Of a stretch of DNA of 64,000 bases, positions 26,733 to 36,209 are shown piece by piece. Under the pieces are notes generated by a model, which did no database searches, was not told where the DNA came from, and saw only the letters and a list, made by a program, of their open reading frames with translations. The stretch comes from Mangrovivirga cuniculi (lineage in GTDB: Bacteria; Bacteroidota; Bacteroidia; Cytophagales; Cyclobacteriaceae): NCBI RefSeq assembly GCF_005166025.1, contig NZ_CP028923.1:1111001-1175000 (forward strand), read 5' to 3'. How positions within the stretch are numbered: the first letter of the stretch is position 1; each line of letters begins with the position of its first letter. The translations under genes and the position numbers were made by a program.

Positions 26733-27821
26733 TTATCTGCTGACTACTGAATATATTTTTGTTTCTTTTAGTTTCCCTCTTAAAATAAGAGTGTCAACAT
26801 ATCGGGAATTTACTTTTTCGGGTAAGCTTGACAGTAATTCATTTGAAATCAAAAGATCTGAATCATATTCGTTACATAGCGATTGAATTCTGGCGGTGGT
26901 ATTCAATACGTCCCCAGTAAAAATTATCTCTTTTTTTAAAGCACCTATCTCACCTGTGGTTACCTGACCTAAATGGATACCTGCCTTAAAGTCAGGTATT
27001 ACATCAAATTTTTTTAAAAATTCGTCATGCTTAAATTGAATATGTTTTTTGATATTCTTAAAACATGTAATACAAGAATTATTAATGAGTCCTTCTTTCT
27101 TTTTCCAGGAAACTACCACTTCATCACCAACATATTGATATACCTCTCCATAAGAATTGATAATTGAGTCGCTCATGGCGTTATAGTACATATTCAGTAG
27201 ATCAAAATATTTTGTATCTCCAATTTTTTCAGCAATGGTAGTTGAATTTTTCATGTCGAGGAACATAAAGATTCTTTCTTCAGCTTTTGGAGAATGATAC
27301 TTACCTGTAAAAAAGTTCAGTAATACCTGGTGTCCTAGATTTTCACTAATAGCAGCATATAGCAAGCTCAAAATAAGTTGAAATGAGAGTTGTATCATTG
27401 TATTTAAAAAGACAATACTTTGGAAGAAAATTAATGTTCTAAACCATATTTTGGGATCAAATAAAGACCTTTCCATTTCAATTGCAGAGGCAATTGGATA
27501 GGCTAAGCCGATTATACCCAGCATTAAAGCCAGGTAAATGAAAAACTTATAAGTAACTTTTTTTAAGAAGCTATAATTTTTAAAACGTTTTTCAAGTAAT
27601 ATTAGCTCGGTAATTCCTACAAGAATTCCTGCTAAGGTGACAGCTATGCTTGCGAAAATAAAAACTGGCAAGGTTAAGTTGATAACGGAATCAGATTGAG
27701 GGTTTTGATTTTCAGTTGCAAGGCTTTCTACTAAAAGAAAAATCCAGCCAGTGATAAGCCAAATTATTCCGAAGGGGATAATTCGATGCAGGTTTCTTTG
27801 TTGCTTAGGATTCAAAGGCAT
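26733..27821 (-). CDS. membrane-bound class III adenylate/guanylate cyclase
   Basis: 362 residues. Four or so N-terminal membrane spans (residues 10-165) precede a cyclase homology domain (about 185-360). The metal-binding aspartates lie in FMFLDMKNST and YQYVGDEVVV. GIHLGQVTTGEIG and GDVLNTTARIQ supply the ribose/transition-state Asn and Arg. Whether ATP or GTP is used cannot be read from the motifs, since the usual Asp/Thr selectivity position is hydrophobic here. Product cAMP or cGMP would act in the cytoplasm. It is followed by a DUF6090 gene on the same strand. Confidence 0.83.
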   Translation of the reverse strand: MPLNPKQQRNLHRIIPFGIIWLITGWIFLLVESLATENQNPQSDSVINLTLPVFIFASIAVTLAGILVGITELILLEKRFKNYSFLKKVTYKFFIYLALMLGIIGLAYPIASAIEMERSLFDPKIWFRTLIFFQSIVFLNTMIQLSFQLILSLLYAAISENLGHQVLLNFFTGKYHSPKAEERIFMFLDMKNSTTIAEKIGDTKYFDLLNMYYNAMSDSIINSYGEVYQYVGDEVVVSWKKKEGLINNSCITCFKNIKKHIQFKHDEFLKKFDVIPDFKAGIHLGQVTTGEIGALKKEIIFTGDVLNTTARIQSLCNEYDSDLLISNELLSSLPEKVNSRYVDTLILRGKLKETKIYSVVSR

Positions 27822-28303
27822 CGTAATGATTATAAAATTACATGTCTAAAATACATAAAATTGCTAAAATCTTAATTAGCTTAAAAACAAAGTGTTACAG
27901 TATATGTGGGGTAGTAATAGAGCTATTTATGTAACACTACTTATCAGATGATCATATTCAATGATTGAGCAGGCAATCATTCTTAAAAGGATACTTGTAT
28001 ATAGATTTTATATAGTTGGGAAAACGTAGGTTAAATGTGACTGGGAGATATATGGATTACAAATCCAAGGATAATGCTTCTGGATTTCAAATCCAGAAGA
28101 GCAATTATTTTAATTAACCAACTTTTCATTTTCTACTGCCAAAGTATGAATATGCTGTTCGACATTTGTAATGTCGTACTGTTATCCATGGATCTATGAT
28201 CCGGATTTTTAAAGTGATTTTTAATTTGAAGATAGATTTTAAATCAATTTATAAAATGGTTATTTAACAAAGGCTCCGAAATTCGAAGCCATTGATATAA
28301 TTT
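27822..28303. other. 482-base non-coding gap with a run of hairpins
   Basis: No gene. At least six separate short palindromes follow each other: AGTGTTACA/TGTAACACT (27891-27938), AATGATTG/CAATCATT (27960-27981), GGATT-ACA-AATCC (28054-28066), a longer one around TCTGGATTTCAAATCCAGA (28071-28108), CGACATT-TGT-AATGTCG (28160-28176) and GGATC-TAT-GATCC (28190-28202). The gap lies between the 5' end of the cyclase gene and the 3' end of the cupredoxin-like lipoprotein gene. Confidence 0.6.
28272..28290 (-). terminator. terminator of the cupredoxin-like lipoprotein gene
   Basis: On the minus strand GGCTTCGAA pairs with TTCGGAGCC (one mismatch), followed by TTTGTT. It starts 13 bases past the stop at 28304. 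Confidence 0.5.
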
Positions 28304-29284
28304 CTAATTACCTGTGCCAAAATCTGCATCTTCTTCAATTTCAAAAATCTTGAGCATGTTTTTAGCTAGCGGATCTGGCACTTCTGCCACGAATGCATAT
28401 TTCCCGGGTTCCAGATCTACCTTAAAATAACCTTTTTTCCCTGCAGGCATATCTTGTATTCCCCCTAAGAATTTTCCAGGTGCCGGTGTTTCCAATCCTT
28501 TGATGTCTACCCAGTTCATCCAGGAATTGATCTCAGCAATCTCTTCTCCATTTTCGTATTTTACTAAATGTACATCGTGCCCAAGGAAATGTGAATATGA
28601 CGTCTGATCAATAAATTCTACTCCGATAGTTTGTTCACCGGGAACCAATTTATTCAATATATTTATTCCACCTTCCTGGGATATTTCCAGGCTTACGTCA
28701 GCTTCAGGTTCTTCAGCCGTATTTCCAAGATCCTTAACAATCATGCTTTCCTGCATAGGATGAAACATTCCATCTGTTTTAACATAACATTCAATAACAT
28801 AAGTTCCAGGCTCGAGATACAATGTCGACTCAGCACTTTCTCCAGGTGATACCAGGCCAACGCCTCCGTAATAAATAATATCCCCAAACCACATGGGTAA
28901 TCTTTCAAATTCAGCAAAGCCCTCCTCGGTATTTCCTTCTCTAATAAGCAAATAAGCGTCATTAAATACAGGAGGAACTCCGGCAGTGAAATCTTCAAAT
29001 GTAATCTGCTCACCTTCATGAACCGGCATTCTGTCGATTAGCATAAAATGCGTCCAGGTCGATTTATTGGTATACCTGAATGTTGTCCAGCCGGATGGAA
29101 CTTCCTCAGGAAGAATAAAATTCATTCCTGTAGTAGTCACTTCTACTATATTTACAGGAGGTTCTTCCTCTAGCATTGATACCTGTTCAGTGCTGGTACT
29201 TTCAGAAACAGAAGATTTGCCACAACCCGCTAATATCAATAAGTAGGATAAAAGCATTGTGGTGTTTAAAGCTCTTGCTTTCAT
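28304..29284 (-). CDS. lipoprotein with two cupredoxin-like domains
   Basis: 326 residues with lipobox LILAGC (C21). Two similar beta-sandwich regions follow: residues about 45-190 (GMNFILPEEVPSGWTTFRY ... LEPGTYVIECYVKTDGMFH) and about 200-320 (LVPGEQTIGVEFIDQ ... LEPGKYAFVAEVPDP). Both end in the cupredoxin-type strand LEPGxYxxxxxV. The first has Cys and His/Met near the usual copper-site loop (ECYVKTDGMFHPM); the second has lost the cysteine. Copper binding is an inference only. The protein is outer-envelope anchored and the gene stands alone. Confidence 0.65.
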   Translation of the reverse strand: MKARALNTTMLLSYLLILAGCGKSSVSESTSTEQVSMLEEEPPVNIVEVTTTGMNFILPEEVPSGWTTFRYTNKSTWTHFMLIDRMPVHEGEQITFEDFTAGVPPVFNDAYLLIREGNTEEGFAEFERLPMWFGDIIYYGGVGLVSPGESAESTLYLEPGTYVIECYVKTDGMFHPMQESMIVKDLGNTAEEPEADVSLEISQEGGINILNKLVPGEQTIGVEFIDQTSYSHFLGHDVHLVKYENGEEIAEINSWMNWVDIKGLETPAPGKFLGGIQDMPAGKKGYFKVDLEPGKYAFVAEVPDPLAKNMLKIFEIEEDADFGTGN

Positions 29285-29431
29285 GATTTATCGATTGATT
29301 GATGAGCTATTAAGATAGGGAAAGATCTGACAAAAGGAAATGTTAATAAATAAGAAAGTCAAAACTCTTTTTGGAACTAAATCATTAAGTACTTGTTATG
29401 TACTTACAAATTTAAATTGCCATAATAAGAG

Positions 29432-29869
29432 ATGAGTCAATTATATGATCCGGATATAAATTACCGAAAACATCCTGAGAAATATCGAATAGGTTCCGGT
29501 GAGAAAGGCGTTCTTACAGTAGAGCCATACAAATCAGAAATTTTACCTCACTGGAAATTTAAGACTCCTAAGGAAGCGAAAAAGTCGGCTGATAAAATTT
29601 TTAATCTGTTTGAGGATTATCTTGAAAAAAATGATTTTGTCGGGGCTGATATGGCCAGGAAGTTTTTGCGTATGGGCATGACAAGAGCTCGCAGATATGC
29701 CCGGCATCCCAGTGGAAAGAAATATGACGAGGATGGCAATGAACTCCCGGTAGAGCTGGATGAAGAAAAACAAAAATCTTCAGATATTTTTAAAGGCAAA
29801 TGGGAAAAAGCTAAAGAAAATCCAACCTATCAGAAACTTAAAGACCAACACAAAGAAAAATATTATTAG
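29432..29869 (+). CDS. DUF4385 family protein
   Basis: 145 residues, basic and charged, with no signal peptide. It matches the DUF4385 layout: NYRKHPEKYRIGSGEKGVL, the motif LPHWKFKTP, ADMARKFLRMGMTRARRYA, and HPSGKKYDEDG. Widespread, small, cytoplasmic, function unknown. The gene stands alone. Confidence 0.82.
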   Translation: MSQLYDPDINYRKHPEKYRIGSGEKGVLTVEPYKSEILPHWKFKTPKEAKKSADKIFNLFEDYLEKNDFVGADMARKFLRMGMTRARRYARHPSGKKYDEDGNELPVELDEEKQKSSDIFKGKWEKAKENPTYQKLKDQHKEKYY

Positions 29870-30109
29870 AACTTCGCAACCTGTAAAAGACTAGTAATCT
29901 TTTCATATTTTACTTCGATATTGAAGATATTCATAACTCGGATTTTTCACTTCCAGGGTCTAATTAAAGTCCGGACTCCGGTAAATAAGTACGGACTTAA
30001 GGAGTGAAATTGCTTTTAGTTAACTTATAAAGTACTTTTCCATCCTCAACTACCCCGATCTGTACCACTTTACCTATTATTTAAACTTTTTAATTAACCC
30101 CAGTTAATC

Positions 30110-31354
30110 ATGAAACAATTAAACCTTGCATTGCTTGTCATTTTCCTTTTATTTCTTGGCGCTTGTGATGATGAAGAGGATTCCAGAAATCGAATTGTCA
30201 TCAGTCCGGGGCCTGATGCACAGGCAGAAGTACAGACAGCCTTTATTGAAGTTACCCCTGGAACTGATATTATCTTCGAAGCAGGAACTTACAATTTTAC
30301 TAATCAGCTCTCTATTGACGATAAGAATGATATAAGAATAATTGGTGCAGGAAGAGAGGAAACCATTCTGAATTTTTCACAACAGACAGATGGAGGAGAG
30401 GGATTGCTAGCCACAAATTGTGAAAATATACTTTTTCAAGACTTTACTATAGAAGATACTGAAGGAGATGCATTAAAAGCAAGGGATTCAGACTTTGTTA
30501 CATTTTTAAATGTTGGTACAGTTTGGAGTGGTACTCCGGGTACTGACAATGGTGCTTATGGATTATATCCTGTTCTTTGTACTAATGTTTTGATCGATGG
30601 GTGCTATGCTTATGGTGCTTCTGATGCAGGTATTTATGTAGGACAAACCACCAATGCTGTAGTGAGAAATTCGACGGCTGAAGGAAATGTTGCCGGAATT
30701 GAAATTGAAAATACCATCAATGCAGATGTTTACGGTAATACGGCTACCGATAACACTGGAGGGATTCTAATATTTGACTTACCGGGCTTAAGCCAATACG
30801 GAAATACCTGTCGTGTATATAATAATACTGTTAGTGATAATAATAGATCGAACTTTGCTCCTGAAGGAAATGTTGTTGCTGAGGTCCCTGCGGGAACTGG
30901 TATAATGATGCTTAGTACAAGAAAAGTGGAGATTTTTGATAATGATCTTCTTGATAACATGTTTGCTAATATTATTGCAGCAAGTTATCTCATTATAAAT
31001 GATAATCCGGGTGATCCCGATTACGTGGCTTTCTGGAATGAGATTTATATTCACGATAATACATATAGCAGAAATGGCACTTATAATCAAAACCAAAACC
31101 AGACGGCGATGTGTATTAATACTTTCATCGAAACATGGAATGAACTGGAGCAACCAGATATTCTAATCGATGGCATTACCGGCGGAGCTTTTTGTGTTCA
31201 GGAAACACCGACACCTTCATTTATAAATGTTGATGCATTTAATCTTGATACTTCGGATTGTAGCGGAACTGCAAAAACTGACCTTTCAATTTACGATTGT
31301 GTAGGAGAAGCACTACCCGCAGTTTCATTCGATCCATATGGATCAAGTCTTTAA
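30110..31354 (+). CDS. parallel beta-helix lipoprotein (cytochrome-linked family)
   Basis: 414 residues with a lipoprotein signal (LLFLGAC, C19). From about residue 70 a right-handed parallel beta-helix is shown by regular Asn-rich turns (for example DVYGNTATDNTGGILIF, VRNSTAEGNVAGIEIENT). It belongs to the type that is always found beside a c-type cytochrome of the SO2930/HNE_0200 kind, which follows 13 bases later. Surface polysaccharide processing has been suggested for such helices, but the function is unknown. Expected in the outer envelope. Confidence 0.8.
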   Translation: MKQLNLALLVIFLLFLGACDDEEDSRNRIVISPGPDAQAEVQTAFIEVTPGTDIIFEAGTYNFTNQLSIDDKNDIRIIGAGREETILNFSQQTDGGEGLLATNCENILFQDFTIEDTEGDALKARDSDFVTFLNVGTVWSGTPGTDNGAYGLYPVLCTNVLIDGCYAYGASDAGIYVGQTTNAVVRNSTAEGNVAGIEIENTINADVYGNTATDNTGGILIFDLPGLSQYGNTCRVYNNTVSDNNRSNFAPEGNVVAEVPAGTGIMMLSTRKVEIFDNDLLDNMFANIIAASYLIINDNPGDPDYVAFWNEIYIHDNTYSRNGTYNQNQNQTAMCINTFIETWNELEQPDILIDGITGGAFCVQETPTPSFINVDAFNLDTSDCSGTAKTDLSIYDCVGEALPAVSFDPYGSSL

Positions 31355-31367
31355 AATCAAATAGTGT

Positions 31368-32420
31368 GTGATGATGATTAGATTGTTGAGCGTATTGATT
31401 TTAGTTGGGATTATAGCTGTTGGTTGCAGTGGAGATGAATCTGAAACCTCACCGACCGGACCCCGTTTCCCGGAATCACAAGTATTTGAAAAACTAAGCG
31501 ATTATAGATTGTTTGAAGGCTCCCTGTCCGACTTGAAACCAGTTGAGGGAGTTCTTCCCTATGATCTAAATTCTCCGTTATTTACAGATCATGCTTCGAA
31601 ATTTAGGTTTGTCTATGTTCCAAACGGAGATGTTGCATCATATGATACTACTGATGTTCTGACCTTTCCGAAGGGAACCATCCTGGTTAAAAATTTTTAT
31701 TATACCCTGCAATCAGGAGAAGACTTTATTATCGAAACCCGATTATTGCTTCATCAAAGTAGTGGATGGAATTTAGAGGTATACGAATGGAATGATGAAC
31801 AAACTGAAGCCTACAGAAATATAGTCGGAAATACTAAACCCCTTTCATTTGTAGCAAATGGGCAATCGTATACAGTAGATTATGTGATTCCCAATAAAAA
31901 TCAATGTAAAAACTGCCACGCTAGGGGCAATGATGAAAAACCAATAGGGCCTGTTGTCCAAAACCTCAATAAAAACTATTCCTATTCTGACGGAGTAGAA
32001 AACCAGCTCACAAAATGGGTGGAAGCTGGAATATTAGAGCAACCAAATCATTCAGAAATCCCTGCCTGGGCCGATTATACAGATGAAACCAGAAGCCTGA
32101 ATGACAGAGCGCGAGTTTACCTTGAGGTAAATTGTGCTCATTGTCATCAGAAAAATGGTTCTGCATATAATTCCGGTTTATTTCTAAATTATTACAACAC
32201 GGATTCTTTAAGTCTTGGGTTTAATAAGACACCGGTAGCAGCAGGAGCAGGCTCGGGAGGATTGGATTATGTAATCGTGAAAGGAGATGCGGATGCTTCC
32301 ATACTGCATTACAGAATGAATTCTACCAGTACCAAAGTGATGATGCCTGAACTTGGCAGAACCTTGATCGATGAGGAAGGTGTAGCATTGATCAGAGAAT
32401 GGATAAATAGTATAGAATAA
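31368..32420 (+). CDS. di-haem c-type cytochrome, SO2930/HNE_0200 family
   Basis: 350 residues with a lipoprotein-type signal (GIIAVGC). Two CxxCH haem sites, CKNCH and CAHCH, lie about 80 residues apart in the second half. Typical surrounding strings are PKGTILVKNFYY, NGQSYTVDYVIPNKNQCK and the closing MMPELGRTLIDEEG, which supplies methionines for haem ligation. It follows the beta-helix gene by 13 bases, the conserved pairing for both families, and should act in the periplasm or at the outer membrane. The redox partner is unknown. Confidence 0.85.
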   Translation: MMMIRLLSVLILVGIIAVGCSGDESETSPTGPRFPESQVFEKLSDYRLFEGSLSDLKPVEGVLPYDLNSPLFTDHASKFRFVYVPNGDVASYDTTDVLTFPKGTILVKNFYYTLQSGEDFIIETRLLLHQSSGWNLEVYEWNDEQTEAYRNIVGNTKPLSFVANGQSYTVDYVIPNKNQCKNCHARGNDEKPIGPVVQNLNKNYSYSDGVENQLTKWVEAGILEQPNHSEIPAWADYTDETRSLNDRARVYLEVNCAHCHQKNGSAYNSGLFLNYYNTDSLSLGFNKTPVAAGAGSGGLDYVIVKGDADASILHYRMNSTSTKVMMPELGRTLIDEEGVALIREWINSIE

Positions 32421-32452
32421 AAACTTACTTGAATTTAGAGCAGAATTGAATA

Positions 32453-32481
32453 GGGAGGCAAAATAATTGCCTTCCTTTTTT
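32453..32481 (+). terminator. terminator of the beta-helix/cytochrome pair
   Basis: GGAGGCAA pairs with TTGCCTTCC (one mismatch), followed by six T. It lies about 30 bases past the cytochrome stop. Confidence 0.7.
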
Positions 32482-32552
32482 AATGATCTAGAAAATAATA
32501 AATTATTATAGAATTTTTATCAGAGCAGTCTGAGTAAGGCTGATTTTTAAAA

Positions 32553-32583
32553 TTAAAAGAGACTACCTTTCGATAGCCTCTTT
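32553..32583 (-). terminator. terminator of fhs
   Basis: On the minus strand AAAGAGGCTATC pairs imperfectly with GGTAGTCTCTTT, with loop GAAA, followed by TTAATTTTTAAAA. It lies 30 bases past the fhs stop. Confidence 0.65.
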
Positions 32584-32612
32584 ATCTATTAATTAAACCA
32601 AACTATTCCTTC

Positions 32613-34283
32613 TTAGGATAATCCCGATATCACACCATCATTATTAATGTCAATACCTTCTGCGGCAGGAGTAGCGGGAAGACCAGGCATTCTCAATATA
32701 TTTCCTGCTATTGGGATTAAGAATCCTGCACCTGCAGCGATTTCAAATTCACGGATGTTTATATCGAAATTCTTTGGTCTGCCCAGTAACTTTTCATCAT
32801 CTGAAAGCGATTTCTGAGTCTTTGCGATGCAGATGGGTAATCTGCTAAAACCTAACTCCTCGAATCTATGTAATTGCCTTTTAGCTTTATTAGAAAGGAT
32901 CACATATTTGGCACCATAGACAGTTTGACAAACTTTTTCTATTTTTTCTCTCGGGGAATCTTCCAGGTCATACGTGGGTATGAATTCTGATTCACATCTT
33001 TCAGTTGCTTTCACTACTTCTTCAGCAAGATCTAACGTTCCCTCGCTACCTTTGGTAAAACCATTGCTTTCTACAAAAGGTACATTACAGTCAGCACAAG
33101 CCTTTTTAAGAATAGATATTTCTGCATCAGTATCAGATTCAAATCTATTGATACAGACAACTGCAGGTAATCCGAATCCGGTGATGTTCTCCACGTGTTT
33201 CCTCAGGTTTTCTTTTCCTTTCACCACTGCCTCCAGATCTTCTTCTTTTAGGTCAGAGAGAGGCTTTCCTCCATGATATTTTAATGCCCTGATGGTCGCA
33301 ACTATGACGACAGCTTTAGGTGAAATTCCTGCATTTCTGCATTTGATATTAAAAAACTTTTCTGCTCCCAGGTCAGCACCAAATCCGGCTTCAGTTACCA
33401 CGTAATCGGATAATGACATTCCCATTTTTGTGGCGATAATACTGTTTGTGCCCTGGGCGATATTGGCAAATGGTCCACCGTGAATAATGGCTGGAGTGCC
33501 TTCTAAAGTCTGAACGAGGTTTGGCTTAATCGCATCTTTTAATAAGGCGGCCATCGCTCCCTCAGCGTTCAGATCACGGGCAAAAACCGGAGTGTGATCA
33601 AAAGTATCTCCAACATAGATGTTTCCCAGGCGTTCTTTTAAGTCTTCAAAATCTTTACTGATACATAAAATAGCCATTACTTCTGATGCAGCAGTGATAT
33701 TAAAACCTGTTTCCATGGGAATACCACCGGATTTACCTCCTAGGGCAGTGACCATTTTTCGCAAAGCCCGATCGTTCATATCCATGCTGCGTTTCCAAAG
33801 TACGGTGCGCGGGTCAATGCCTAAACTTCTGGTTTTACTTTGTATATTATTGTCAATCAAGGCAGCTAATAGATTATTGGCTTTTTCTATCGCAGAAAAA
33901 TCACCGGTGAAATGAAGGTTGATATCCTCCATAGGAACAACTTGTGAATATCCGCCTCCGGCTGCCCCGCCTTTGATCCCAAAAACAGGTCCTAATGATG
34001 GTTCTCTCAATACTACCGTAGTCTTTTTGCCTATTTTAGAAAGTCCGTCTGCTAAACCAATTGATGTAGTCGTTTTACCCTCACCGGCAGGAGTAGGAGT
34101 AATCGCTGTAACCAGGATTAGGTTGCTGCTATTGATCTTATGCTTATTGTTTAGTTCTAGAGGTAACTTAGCCTTGTATTTACCATAATGTTCCAGGTCA
34201 TCTCTTTCAAGTCCCAGGTTTGATGCTATATCATCAATATGTTTTAATTCGCAATTTTGTGCAATTTCTATATCTGTGAGCAT
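32613..34283 (-). CDS. fhs: formate-tetrahydrofolate ligase
   Basis: 556 residues, full length. It joins formate to tetrahydrofolate using ATP, feeding one-carbon metabolism; cytoplasmic. The ATP loop TPTPAGEGKTTTSIGL is at about residues 61-76. It is followed by REPSLGPVFGIKGGAAGGGY and the folate/formate regions HFTGDFSAI and TEAGFGADLGAEKFFNIKC, all characteristic. The gene stands alone with its own terminator. Confidence 0.96.
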   Translation of the reverse strand: MLTDIEIAQNCELKHIDDIASNLGLERDDLEHYGKYKAKLPLELNNKHKINSSNLILVTAITPTPAGEGKTTTSIGLADGLSKIGKKTTVVLREPSLGPVFGIKGGAAGGGYSQVVPMEDINLHFTGDFSAIEKANNLLAALIDNNIQSKTRSLGIDPRTVLWKRSMDMNDRALRKMVTALGGKSGGIPMETGFNITAASEVMAILCISKDFEDLKERLGNIYVGDTFDHTPVFARDLNAEGAMAALLKDAIKPNLVQTLEGTPAIIHGGPFANIAQGTNSIIATKMGMSLSDYVVTEAGFGADLGAEKFFNIKCRNAGISPKAVVIVATIRALKYHGGKPLSDLKEEDLEAVVKGKENLRKHVENITGFGLPAVVCINRFESDTDAEISILKKACADCNVPFVESNGFTKGSEGTLDLAEEVVKATERCESEFIPTYDLEDSPREKIEKVCQTVYGAKYVILSNKAKRQLHRFEELGFSRLPICIAKTQKSLSDDEKLLGRPKNFDINIREFEIAAGAGFLIPIAGNILRMPGLPATPAAEGIDINNDGVISGLS

Positions 34284-34484
34284 GTATTTCAGGTCTTTTT
34301 TGGATTTAACTCAAATTAGCTCTACTTGATCGATCCTGGTAAGTCAGATATTAGGGATTCGACTGACTTTTATCATCCTTCGTAACCCTTGGAAGGGTAT
34401 TTATAACCAAGTTTGGTATATTACCCTAGTCCCTCATAAGGAATTATCATCTATTTTAGCTACACATTATTTTAACCCCTAACC

Positions 34485-36209
34485 ATGAAAAGTATAATAT
34501 TTTTATTCCTGCTTATTCCAAACCTGATCTGCGGACAGAATTTTTTACATACGAGTGGTAAAAAAATCATTGATAAAAACGGTGATAAAATTATACTCAG
34601 AGGAATCGGCCTGGGTGGATATATGCTTCAGGAAGGTTACATGTTAAAAGTTCCTTTTTCAGGTCAGCAGTATGTTTTTAGAAATCATGTGGAAGAATTG
34701 ATCGGGGAGGAGGCAACTAAAGAATTTTATACAAGGTGGTTATCTAATCATGTACAAAAAGCAGATATTGATTCACTAAAAAAATGGGGTTTTAATTCTG
34801 TTAGGCTACCTATGCATTATAACCTCTATACATTGCCTTTAGAAGATGAGCCGGTCAAAGGTAAAAATACCTGGAGGGAAACTGGGTTTACATTGACAGA
34901 TTCACTTTTAAGCTGGTGTGCGGATAACGAAATTTATCTCATTTTAGATATGCACGCTGCACCTGGTGGACAGGGACATGATCTGAATATATCAGACAGA
35001 GACCCTTCAAAACCGTCGTTATGGGAAAGTGAAGCCAATCAGAAAAAACTGATCGCTTTATGGGGAGAGTTGGCAAAAAGATATAAAGATAACCCATGGA
35101 TAGGAGGATATGACCTGATTAACGAACCCAACTGGCGTTTTAGCGAAACGGGACATAAGCACGGGATAGATGAGAAAAATAATGCTCCAATTAGAAAACT
35201 TATGATTGAGATCACTGAAGTAATCAGACAGGTAGATCAAAATCATATAATCTTTATTGAAGGGAATGGATGGGGAAATAACTATACCGGTATTCTTCCT
35301 CCCTGGGATAAAAATATGGTTGTAAGTTTTCACAAATACTGGAATTATAATCGTACAAAGGACATTGAGGCTTTCTTAGAAATTAGAGATCAGTATAATG
35401 TTCCTGTTTGGTTAGGAGAATCAGGAGAGAACTCTAATGTCTGGTTTCGCGATGCGATTAAACTAATGGAAGAAAACCAGATTGGGTGGTGCTGGTGGCC
35501 ATTGAAGAAGTTGGGTAGTAATAATCCACTTGAAATTAAGATGAATTCTGGTTACCGGGAAATAATAGAATACTGGAAAGGAGAAAGAGAAAAACCTGGC
35601 GGGGATAAAGCGACTGAAGCTTTCATTCAGTTAGCTGAAAATACAAAAATTGAAAATAATATTGTTCATTACGATGTGCTTGATGCAATGTTCAGACAGG
35701 TAAATACAGATAGTGCGATTGCTTTTTCCGATCACCTGGGAGAGGTAAATAAAATATTGGCCGTTGATTATGACCTGGGGCCAATAGGAAAAGCATATTA
35801 CGATGAAGATTATGCCAATTATCATGTTTCCACTGGTGGTGAGCGTCAACCATGGAATAAAAGCAGATTTTATAGAAATGATGGAGTAGACATATTTAAA
35901 ACCAATAGCGGACAATTTTTTGTTGGTGATTTTGTGAAAGATGAATGGCTTTTATATTCCATTGAAAAAGAGAAAAATCAGAATTATGATTTAAGTCTGA
36001 TTTTAAGATCTCCGGAAACCAAATCTGTGGTTGATGTTTATATTAATAATCAATTGATTAAAAAGATAAATATTGAGAAATCAGATAATTTTCAATCTTA
36101 TATTATTGGTTCTTTAGAACTTAAGGAAGGGCTGAATAAATTGAAAATATATGTTAATGAAGGTGATTTAGATTTTAAAGAAATGAAATTCAAATCATCA
36201 AAGCAATGA
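34485..36209 (+). CDS. secreted GH5 endoglucanase-type glycosidase with C-terminal carbohydrate-binding-like domain
   Basis: 574 residues with signal peptide (IIFLFLLIPNLICGQ). The catalytic (beta/alpha)8 domain spans about 25-370: GFNSVRLPMHYN, ILDMHAAPGGQGHD, the acid/base E214 in DLINEPNW, SFHKYWNYN, and the nucleophile E312 in LGESGEN. Residues about 390-574 form a beta-sandwich that resembles CBM6-type modules (YANYHVSTGGER, GDFVKDEWLLYSI), probably for binding glucan. It cleaves beta-glucans outside the cell or in the periplasm. No SusC/SusD pair is near. The stop codon abuts the DUF502 gene tail. Confidence 0.87.
   Translation: MKSIIFLFLLIPNLICGQNFLHTSGKKIIDKNGDKIILRGIGLGGYMLQEGYMLKVPFSGQQYVFRNHVEELIGEEATKEFYTRWLSNHVQKADIDSLKKWGFNSVRLPMHYNLYTLPLEDEPVKGKNTWRETGFTLTDSLLSWCADNEIYLILDMHAAPGGQGHDLNISDRDPSKPSLWESEANQKKLIALWGELAKRYKDNPWIGGYDLINEPNWRFSETGHKHGIDEKNNAPIRKLMIEITEVIRQVDQNHIIFIEGNGWGNNYTGILPPWDKNMVVSFHKYWNYNRTKDIEAFLEIRDQYNVPVWLGESGENSNVWFRDAIKLMEENQIGWCWWPLKKLGSNNPLEIKMNSGYREIIEYWKGEREKPGGDKATEAFIQLAENTKIENNIVHYDVLDAMFRQVNTDSAIAFSDHLGEVNKILAVDYDLGPIGKAYYDEDYANYHVSTGGERQPWNKSRFYRNDGVDIFKTNSGQFFVGDFVKDEWLLYSIEKEKNQNYDLSLILRSPETKSVVDVYINNQLIKKINIEKSDNFQSYIIGSLELKEGLNKLKIYVNEGDLDFKEMKFKSSKQ

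Noticed and set aside
27891..28202. CRISPR array
   Set aside because: The hairpins differ in sequence, have no constant repeat or regular spacer length, and there are no cas genes.
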